Both the position numbers and the translations under genes were made by a program. Source: Calditrichota bacterium (GTDB taxonomy: Bacteria > Electryoneota > RPQS01). From it: a stretch of DNA of 5,333 nt. The DNA lies in NCBI GenBank assembly GCA_020057985.1, contig JAGVEU010000259.1:1-5333 (forward strand), in the 5' to 3' direction. The notes below the pieces were generated by a model. The model saw only the letters and a list, made by a program, of their open reading frames with translations, did not search any database and was not told the origin of the DNA. Shown piece by piece: positions 1 to 5,333 of the stretch (position 1 is its first letter; each line of letters begins with the position of its first letter).

Positions 1-1
1 C

Positions 2-658
2 TTGATAGGACATTGCAGTATGAGTGATCACACCGAGATTGTCCGTAGCGTCAACGACAATCAACGCACTCGTGCCAGTGAAGTCACCGGCGAGTTCGTA
101 TGTAATGTGAACACTGTCCGCACCCGCCGGATCAACAACCGTTGGGCCGCTAATCAGGACATTTCCGGGCATGCTGTACACACTGTAGCTAATACCATTC
201 GGGGCAATCGGAACATTATTATTCTCGCGTACCCAGAAGTGGAAGGTATTCAGACCAGTGGGATCAAACCAGTTGCCACAGGTTTCTGAGGCCGGGGCAA
301 AGGTCACCACAGGACCATTAGAGGATATTGCGTATGTCCAAGTCAAGGCCGCAGTATTGCCAACACAGTCTTCGACACGGGCATTAACCGTGTAGGTTCC
401 AGACATCTGTCCGGCAGGTATGATGACCTTCACATGAGCTGCGTCCAGTTCAGTGTAGCCCTCCGGAGAACTCGGGGCGAGATTATCACCCAGCGGGTTA
501 TACACTGCGATCCGGACCGAAGTAACGTCCACACCTGAGCCATTGATACGATTGGTGAGGTCATCATATATGGCCTCGACGATAACCGCCTGCTCCGATG
601 TGAATATTGCACCGTCATCCGGAGTATGGTCAGTGAACTCCGGTGCGATAATATCAAT
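2..658 (-). repeat. Tandem module D, nearly complete at window edge (residues 1559-1777)
   Basis: The fourth copy runs to AMSYQ, which aligns with the MTYT that closes modules A and B, so it is essentially complete; a further domain may follow. It keeps VIVEAIYDD (E1586), NGSGVDVTSV, ELDAAHVKV, EDCVGN (C1656), ETCGNWFDPTG (C1686, W1688), NGISYSVYSMP and GPTVVDPAG. WFNP has become WFDP. The two early cysteines of modules B and C are both absent (IIAPEF and YDDLTN at those places). Its second half resembles module A (CGNWF, YSVYS) more than B or C. Confidence 0.8.
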
Positions 659-3600
659 CAGATACGTCATGGCGCTCACCGTGAGACCATGATCCGGATC
701 AACTTCTGGATTGTACAATTCGTCAGTTGCCCTGACCTCAACACTCACGCCACTGTAACCCTGAATGATCGGAGCAGGCACATCGAACGGCACAAGCACG
801 GTATCACGACCGGCGGGATCCACAATGGTCGGGCCACTCACCAACTCATAGGTATGAATTACGAGTACTGTGTCGTAGGGGTAGCCTTCCAGATAGATGA
901 GACTATCGCGGATGGCGTAGATACTGTAGCTGATGCCATTAGTTGCGAGAGGTACACCGGTAGACCTCACTGTGAAGTTGAAGCTATCGGCACCCTCCGG
1001 ATTGAACCATGAACCACAGGCAAGCTGAGCAAAGGCAATCGAGGGCCCGGGAACCACGATATCGAAGCTCCATGTGGTGACCCCGATGTTGCCTACGCAG
1101 TCAGTCACGTTCACGTTAACCGTATAGTGACCCGGAACAGGATCGTTCAGAATGAACTTGGCATGAGCCGCATCCAATTCGAAGAACTGACCGGGTGTGG
1201 CAGGACCGACCTTCTGGCCATTGGGTGCAATGATAGTCATGACTGCCGTGCTCGGCACAACTCCAGAGCCGTTCATTCCGGAATTGCACATGTCGTTGAA
1301 CATGGTCTCAACCACAACTGCGGCCTGTAGACTTAGGCGAGCGCCATCCACCGGCAAGTTGTTGGAGAAGACCGGAGCGCAGTTGTCAGACCAGAAGGTC
1401 ATACTGCTGCTGTTTTCGGATCCGATAACATCGGTGGCTGTGACAGAAATCTCGATACCAGTTGAGCCCTGCGGAAGCGATCCCGCAAGCAAGTAAGCAA
1501 CGGTAACGACATTCTGGCCGGCCGGATCAATAGTCGTCGGTCCGGAGATGATGTTATAATACTCTTCAGGCATCGCGCGAACCGTGTAGGTGATTCCATT
1601 GGTCGCGAGCGGGATATTGTCGGTCCACGACACCGTAAAGGTAAAGGTGTCGGCTCCTGTTGGATTGAACCATGTGCCACACTCACCCGGCTGGAAGGCT
1701 ATACTTGGGCCTTCGCCGAGGACATCGAAGCTCCACGAACGAACGCCGATATTGCCCACGCAATCGGTTACATTGAGGTTCACTGTGTAGGCGCCGGGTG
1801 TTTGGTTCGGCGGCAACACGAATTTGGCATGAGCTGCGTCGAGTTCAAGGAAGTCGGCTGGGACATTCGGGCCAATGTTCTGGCCGTCGGGACCGATGAC
1901 GGTCATGCCGACCGTGCCGACCACAATGCCGGAACCGTTGGCACCGCTCGAGCAATCGTCATTGAAGGTTGCTTCGATGACAATCGCTTCACCGATCGTG
2001 AAGTCCGCTCCCGATGCGGGCAGAACCGTCGCAAACGCCGGCGGGCAGTTGTCAGCCGTGTAGGTCATGTGGCTGCGCGTCATGCCGTTGACAGTATCCG
2101 TCTCAGGATTATAGAAGATATTCGCCGCCGTCACGTAGATGTCAATGCCGGTTTCTCCATTCGGGAAAGAACCGGATGGATCCCACGTAACGGTCACCTC
2201 ATCCAGATTAGCAGGATCAATAGTGGTCGGGCCGGCAATTCGCGTTCTGCTGGGCAGCGAGTATACACTGTACGTAATGCCGTTGACAGCCATCGGAACA
2301 CCCGCAGTCTCCTGAATAACGAAGCTGAAGGTGCTTGTGCCTTCCGGATTGAACCAGTTGCCACATTCAGTCGGCGGAGTAAACGTAATGCTCGGACCAC
2401 TGACCTGAATGTAATAGGTCCAACTAAGCGGCACAGCGCCAACGTTGCCTGCGCTGTCCGGAGCCACAATCGTGACACGGTGCTCGCCCGGCATATAGTA
2501 CTTGGCGGCAGAGTCCGCATTAGCGCCACCGAACAGAATGTAAGCATCGTCCTGCTGACCGTACGGATGGGAGATATGGAAGTTATAGTCGGCATTGCCG
2601 TTCATCGAGAAATCGAAGCGGTCGCCGTCAATAACTAACCATAGAGCTTGCACATTGACACCGGCTGCGCCGCTACCGCACATGACGAGGTCATTGATGA
2701 CCGCTTCAATCGTCGGGCGTTCGCCGTAGTTCAGAGTATCCGGCTCATAGTTGATCGGATCTTCGTCAATCTGGCCATCGGAGTCATTATCTGTACAATC
2801 GTGCCAGTCTTCATTCGAACCACCTTGCGGATTGTAGTAGCCACCGCGGTCGCCATCATCGTCAATTGGCGCGCCGACAGGTGATACCGCAACAACCATC
2901 GGAGGCTCGACATCCACCGTGTAGCGGTAATCGGATGGCGAGTTTTCCAGACAGACATTGTTGTTCACATGCCAGATCACACACATTTCGCCGACGCTAT
3001 TGGTCGGGATTTGGCTGATCTGATCCCACTGAATCACGAAAGATGCACGGTAGCCGTTGGTGATCGGCTCGAAGGTCATCGCCTCGTGAGTGATGATCTC
3101 CTCACGTCCGTACTCGCCACTGCAGTCATTGATTTCAGCCGTTACGGAGGTTAAGTCAATACCACTCTCCGCATCGGTTAGGTTAGCCCATAGAGTAATC
3201 TGGTGGTTGATGTACTCCGGATAGGTAAAGGCCGTCGGAGCCGTCAGATCCACATAGAACGGAGTCAGTCGGGTCGGCACATTGTTCACATAGAACTGAA
3301 TAGTGTGCGCACCCGCCGATAGACATCCATACCACGGGCCACATCCGCTGGCTCCCGGATTGAACCACACTTGGTAGACTCCGGAAACATAGTCATAGCG
3401 CGTTTCAAACGCGAATAGCGTATCGCAGGAATCAACGACTCCACCTTGGTCGTAGCCGTTGTCGGGCACACCATTGCTGACAATGCGGATGCCGTCGAGA
3501 TACGCGTCAATCGTGTTCTCATCCGGCGCCACTTCGCCCTGGCGGAGAGTTACCCAGAACGTCGGGTTACAGTTAGTGGTGACACCACGATCTGCGGTGT

Positions 3601-5332
3601 AATAAGTACTATCTGGCAACGTTTCGCATCCATCAAAAGTGAAGCGGGTCCATTGATCAATCGGCGGAACCGTCGTCTTAAAGACAGCGACGCGCAATTG
3701 ATTGGCACAACTGCCGGGAACGTCGGAATCGTTCCAATTCGGACGGAGGTGGAAGTCAACGACGTTGTTACGTACACTGTCGTAGACCACACCCGTTTCA
3801 AGCCAGATCTGCGAACTCGTGCTCCAGTAGGCGGCTACAAGACGGTCGCCGGGTTGCACAAGGGCCGGATCGAAGGCCATCTTGAAGTGTGATTCCTCGG
3901 AGACACTGTTGGACGCGATGTTCTTGGTCATAATAACTTCGACATCGGACACCAGAGTATAATAGTACTGCGACGGCGGGATGAGGTTAGCCTCTTGAGC
4001 GTCGCGCAGTGGCTCGAACCAGAGAATTCCCTCGTGAGAAACGCCACGATTCGGAACGTACAACTCGAGATTAGTATCCTCAGAGGTCAGCCAGCCGTTT
4101 GAACCACCGACTGTATCCACTCGGTGAACGTTCATCACGTAGGTAAACATCGCGTCCGCACCGCCTACATCGCCCTGTGGAACCGTCGTAAAGATAGTGA
4201 CGCGACCGTCGCGGTCATGCGGCAGTGCGCACGGACTGCTATTGGAAGACATCTGACCTGCATAAGTTCCAGGCGCTCCTTCCGTCGGATTGACACACAC
4301 AAGGTTACCGGTGACGAAGCAGCCGCCGTCATAGTCGTATTCTTTTAACAAGCTGAAGACCCAAGGTACATTATCTCCTGTCACGCTTACGCGCACCCAA
4401 TCCTCGGCAAAGATCTCGATCTCACCGGCGGGAGTGGTCGTCAAGATAATGAATGGTGGATTCGGGTCATCATTGTTGTTCTGATCGGTTGCCACTGCAC
4501 GGAGGATCGCACTGTCCGGTATAGTGTGGCTCTCGAAGGAGATTGACCAGAGCTTATAGTCAAGCCAAGCGTCGCACTGAGGCGTTCCAGAGAGCACTTC
4601 ACCAAGGCTAATCCAAGACTGGCCTGCATTGATGGAGTACTGGAACCGAACCTGACTGGTGTAGTTCGTCGGGCAGTCATCGGTAACGGCCCAGAGACGA
4701 TCCGGACATCCGATACTATTATTAAGATCCCATCCGACGATTCTCGCGCTCTGCGGGCTGCGATCAATGATCGAGAAGTGCTTGATGTCTGTCGCACAGT
4801 TTCCAGCAACATCCCAGGCTTCAACCTTCATCTGATATTCACCGATTGGAACGCCACCGGTGTTCCACAGCGCTTCGTAAACTTCCGCGCCGTCGCCTCC
4901 GATGAAGTACCAGGTCACAGTATCACTTCGGGCGACACCGCTTCCATAATAGAATACGACGCTGTCGCCGCCGCTGTTACCTCCATTGGCGAATGGATCA
5001 GTGATGGTAGCCACCATCCGAACTACCTCGCCCTGCGGGATTTGGACACCCTCAGGAGTCAAGTCATTGTAGATGCTGGTGAATTCGACAATCGGTGCGG
5101 TGTTGTCCACGATCACAGAATCGGCAACGATGTAGTATGCATAGTTGGACGATGGAACCGCGCTATCCGAGACCTTGATACGCAGGGTGATCAAGCCGGA
5201 CGGTAGACCTGTGAAGTTAGCCGGGAAGCTCCAATTATTGCTCTCCCCGTCGCGAATGGCAAGACCCGTCGGCACTTCTGGCTGGAAGTTACCCGGAACA
5301 AGCTGCCAGTATTGAGGCACATCTGGATTAGA
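2..5332 (-). CDS. Giant multi-domain Ig-like repeat protein, probably secreted or cell-surface (partial at both ends)
   Basis: One minus-strand frame is open for 1777 codons across the whole window, with neither its start nor its stop inside. Frame register holds at landmarks from one end to the other: VDNTAP at bases 5093-5110, YW at 3824-3829, VDLTAP at 3236-3253, an Asp-rich stretch at 2759-2866, and WFNP-type motifs at 2345, 1661, 998 and 260. Composition is that of an exported beta-sandwich protein: many Gly, Asn, Thr, Asp and Pro, 13 Lys, paired Cys, and no hydrophobic stretch long enough to be a membrane helix. Domain linkers such as VDNTAP and D-x-x-GN turns are typical of bacterial Ig-like domains. 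The last half is a tandem array of four two-part modules. No catalytic motif was recognised. A structural, adhesive or matrix role is inferred only from architecture. The signal peptide and any C-terminal anchor or sorting domain lie outside the window. The frame is near certain; the function is unknown. Confidence 0.96.
659..1390 (-). repeat. Tandem module C (residues 1315-1558)
   Basis: The module is 244 residues, beginning at SDNC (C1318). It keeps ETMFNDMC (E1342, C1349), ELDAAHAKF, YTVNVNVTDCVGN (C1412), WSFD, GPSIAF, C1440, WFNPEG (W1442), PLATNGISYSI and GPTIVDPAG. It differs from B by an insertion of about 20 residues rich in Tyr, Asp and Val after the NGISY strand (DSLIYLEGYPYDTVLVIHTY), and by a second short insertion with LYNPEVDPDHG near its end. 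The Ig-like halves of B and C are clearly recent relatives; their second halves differ in loop length. Confidence 0.85.
1391..2056 (-). repeat. Tandem module B (residues 1093-1314)
   Basis: This 222-residue module begins at ADNC. The Ig-like half carries VIEATFNDDC (E1120, C1127), GSGIVVGTVGMTVIGPDG, ELDAAHAKF, and YTVNLNVTDCVGN (C1191). The second half carries GPSIAF, C1219, WFNPTG (W1221), PLATNGITYTV, GPTTIDPAG and ISVTATDVIG. Cysteines 1096, 1127, 1191 and 1219 all have counterparts in module C. From ELDAAHAKF through NGITY, modules B and C are the closest pair, roughly two-thirds identical by eye. It lacks the YNPE insertion seen in A and C. Confidence 0.85.
2057..2788 (-). repeat. Tandem module A, divergent first copy (residues about 849-1092)
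   Basis: This is the first of four tandem modules, about 244 residues by register with the next copy. Its Ig-like half has ERPTIEAVIND (E876), C885, an enlarged middle (DGDRFDFSMNGNADYNF to NADSAAKYY) in place of ELDAAHAKF, and a DSAGN turn lacking the Cys found in the later copies. The second half is canonical: GPSITF, C991, WFNPEG (W993 onward), NGITYSVYSLP, GPTTIDPA, and a short insertion containing FYNPETD before MTYTADN. Its start overlaps the Asp-rich linker, so the first boundary is approximate. Confidence 0.75.
2759..2866 (-). other. Asp-rich, probable calcium-binding linker (residues 823-858)
   Basis: Two acidic clusters lie close together: IDDDGDRGG (823-831) and TDNDSDGQIDED (847-858), separated by YYNPQGGSNEDWHDC. 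The second is very close to the 'DNDCDGQIDE' type of motif in MopE-like putative metal-binding repeats, with the Cys replaced by Ser and a Cys (C846) just upstream instead. D-x-D-x-DG spacing also recalls type-3 thrombospondin and EF-hand-like loops. Calcium binding is inferred from sequence pattern only. Its place between the varied N-terminal domains and the regular array suggests a rigidifying hinge. Confidence 0.6.
2900..3253 (-). other. Ig-like domain bounded by VDLTAP and VDVEPP (residues 694-811)
   Basis: The domain starts at VDLTAP (694-699) and ends at VDVEPP (806-811), two copies of the same kind of interdomain linker. Between them is ITLWANLTDAESGIDLTSV followed by TAEINDCSG. 'D..SGID..SV.a.in' is the recognisable B/C-strand region of many bacterial Ig-like domains. 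CVIWHVNNNVCLENSP replaces the usual D-x-x-GN turn and carries two cysteines. The domain immediately precedes the Asp-rich linker and the repeat array. Confidence 0.65.
3254..3676 (-). other. Beta-sandwich region with Cys-rich CGPWYGC loop (residues 553-693)
   Basis: Elements in order are QWTRFTFDGCETLPDSTYY, TFWVTLRQGEVAPD, TIDAYLDGIRIV, then VYQVWFNPGASGCGPWYGC and SAGAHTIQFYVNN, ending before VDLTAP. 'IDAYLDG' and 'G.HTIQFYVNN' are typical of bacterial Ig-like domains in which a Gly-His-Thr turn leads into the final strand. The loop with two Cys in CGPWYGC plus C at the FDGCET and VDSCDT positions may be disulfide-bonded. Two subdomains may be present, split near residue 595; I could not place a clear boundary. 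Confidence 0.45.
3677..4072 (-). other. Probable ZU5-like beta domain (residues 421-552)
   Basis: The segment begins with NLELYVPNRGVSHEG and continues through FDPALVQPGDRLVAAYW (Y502, W503), a second Trp (W509), then VYDSVRNNVVDFHL and LRVAVFK (to K552). This order matches a pattern common in bacterial exported proteins and reminiscent of ZU5-type domains: a strand with 'VP.G', then 'f.P...kpGd.l..aYW....W.....v.d...n.v.f.v..fs..aVF'. In known proteins it is a non-catalytic beta-sandwich. An insertion (RPNWNDSDVPGSCANQ) separates the last two strands. The family call rests on pattern memory only; a profile search would settle it. Confidence 0.5.
4073..4444 (-). other. Unrecognised extracytoplasmic region (residues 297-420)
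   Basis: I do not recognise a family here. The region starts with TTTPAGEIEIFAEDWVRV, goes through a Cys-containing stretch (GGCFVTGNLVCVNP, then SSPCALPHD) and ends at VGGSNGWLTSEDT. The strand-like segments EIEIFAEDWVRVSV, GRVTIFTTV and MFTYVMNVHRVDTV suggest beta structure. The three cysteines suggest an oxidising compartment. It lies directly before the ZU5-like domain and may be the preceding half of a larger fold unit. Confidence 0.4.
4445..4762 (-). other. Beta-rich domain with YSINAGQSW motif (residues 191-296)
   Basis: Visible elements are WAVTDDCP, then VRFQYSINAGQSWISLGE, then AILRAVATDQNNNDDPNPP. The order 'V.F.YS.d.G.sW..lg ... LRA.AtD..' is common in bacterial beta-sandwich domains that follow Ig-like domains, and superficially resembles the S-x-D-x-G-x-x-W of BNR/Asp-box repeats. 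Only one copy is present and the Asp-box spacing is not kept, so a sialidase-like propeller is unlikely. The segment includes cysteines that could form an internal disulfide. Boundaries are approximate. Confidence 0.5.
4763..5110 (-). other. Ig-like domain with WDVAGN turn (residues 75-190)
   Basis: The segment opens with VDNTAP and has a strand VVRMVATITD, a Gly/Asn-rich loop (NGGNSGGDS) and a strand SVVFYYGSG. It then has 'PIGEYQMKVEAWDVAGNC' (W173, G177, N178, C179) and closes at about residue 190. The G-x-Y-x-x-x-V-x-A-x-D-x-x-GN pattern is the classic F/G-strand turn of bacterial Ig-like domains, which in exported proteins often serve as spacers or adhesion modules. The same D-x-x-GN turn recurs as DCVGN in the C-terminal repeats, so the two regions may share ancestry. 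Confidence 0.7.
5111..5332 (-). other. Ig-like beta-sandwich domain, C-terminal part (residues 1-74)
   Basis: This is the first protein segment in view, cut by the window edge. It runs through NWSFPANFTGLPSG and ITLRIKVSDSA to YYIVADSVI and stops at the linker VDNTAP (residues 75-80). The pattern 'G.ITLRIKVSD' followed by a short turn and 'VDNTAP' is the usual last two strands and exit linker of bacterial Ig-like or FN3-like domains. The domain family cannot be named from this fragment. The boundary is inferred from the linker. Confidence 0.6.
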
Positions 5333-5333
5333 C

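Noticed and set aside
2..1012. Plus-strand open frames at 2-289 and 626-1012.
   Set aside because: Both are in the same codon-register antisense frame opposite module D and the end of module C, have no recognisable motif, and share the shadow-type composition.
626..2063. Plus-strand open frames near 1127 and 1802 encode similar peptides (for example GMSxxxF and GxxDxHxxRAxHN), as if they were paralogous genes.
   Set aside because: The similarity is the antisense image of the tandem modules B and C. The minus strand carries the coherent domain signatures.
1802..2638. A 278-codon plus-strand open frame, the longest one with its own ATG and stop.
   Set aside because: It lies exactly codon-on-codon antisense to the giant gene. 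In that register plus-strand stops arise only opposite TTA, CTA and TCA codons, which the giant gene uses rarely. The translation is rich in Arg, His and Val with no domain logic, as expected of an antisense shadow.
3356..3367. A fifth WFNP, encoded by the same 12 bases as in modules A and C, in the domain before the Asp-rich linker.
   Set aside because: The context differs: here it sits on a late strand before a Gly-His-Thr turn (VYQVWFNPG), not at the start of a domain after ECG. None of the other module signatures follow, so it is not counted as a repeat copy.
4445..4762. A possible BNR/Asp-box sialidase-like repeat from the YSINAGQSW stretch.
   Set aside because: There is only one copy, the usual S-x-D-x-G-x-x-W spacing is not kept, and propeller proteins need several such repeats.
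4441..4824. A 127-codon minus-strand open frame in a different frame from the giant gene.
   Set aside because: It overlaps the giant gene entirely, is Ser/Arg-rich low-complexity-like, and shows none of the conserved strand pattern present in the main frame.
2..5332. Promoter, terminator, tRNA, CRISPR or mobile-element signals.
   Set aside because: The whole window is occupied by one uninterrupted coding frame. The only repeats are the degenerate protein-coding modules, which lack the short identical spacing of CRISPR arrays; no inverted-repeat ends or transposase were seen.

Overview
The whole window is the interior of one very large protein-coding gene on the minus strand. Reading from base 5332 down to base 2, one frame stays open for 1777 codons with no stop. 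The gene's start lies beyond base 5333 and its stop lies before base 1, so N-terminus, C-terminus, promoter, ribosome binding site and terminator are all out of view. I see no RNA gene, mobile element, CRISPR array or non-coding DNA.

The product reads as a giant exported, all-beta, multi-domain protein. It is rich in Gly, Asn, Thr, Asp and Pro, has only 13 lysines in 1777 residues, and carries short interdomain linkers (VDNTAP, VDLTAP, VDVEPP) and D-x-x-GN turns typical of bacterial Ig-like or cadherin-like beta-sandwich domains. No enzymatic motif is visible.

Layout in protein order (window residue numbers). Residues 1-190 hold two Ig-like domains. Residues 191-296 hold a beta domain with a YSINAGQSW stretch. 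Residues 297-420 are an unrecognised Cys-containing region. Residues 421-552 look like the ZU5-like type of domain that ends in a 'YW...W...VD...VAVF' pattern. Residues 553-811 hold two more beta-sandwich segments. Residues 823-858 form an Asp-rich, probably calcium-binding linker resembling MopE-type 'DNDxDGxxDE' motifs. Residues 849-1777 hold four tandem copies (A-D) of a two-part module with register spacings of 244, 222 and 244 residues. Each module joins an Ig-like half (SGV, ELDAAHAKF and DCVGN signatures) to a second beta half that opens with CGxWF(N/D)P and contains NGIxY and GPTxxDPA. Most modules carry conserved cysteines that suggest disulfides, and so an oxidising, extracytoplasmic location.

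The organism is probably a bacterium, with moderate GC. Such proteins are common in metagenome-derived members of the FCB group and neighbouring candidate phyla (for example Zixibacteria, KSB1 or Cloacimonadota), but nothing here fixes the taxon. A surface adhesin, stalk, matrix or S-layer-like structural role is the most reasonable inference; it is not demonstrated by the sequence. Most of the longer plus-strand open frames are antisense shadows of this gene.
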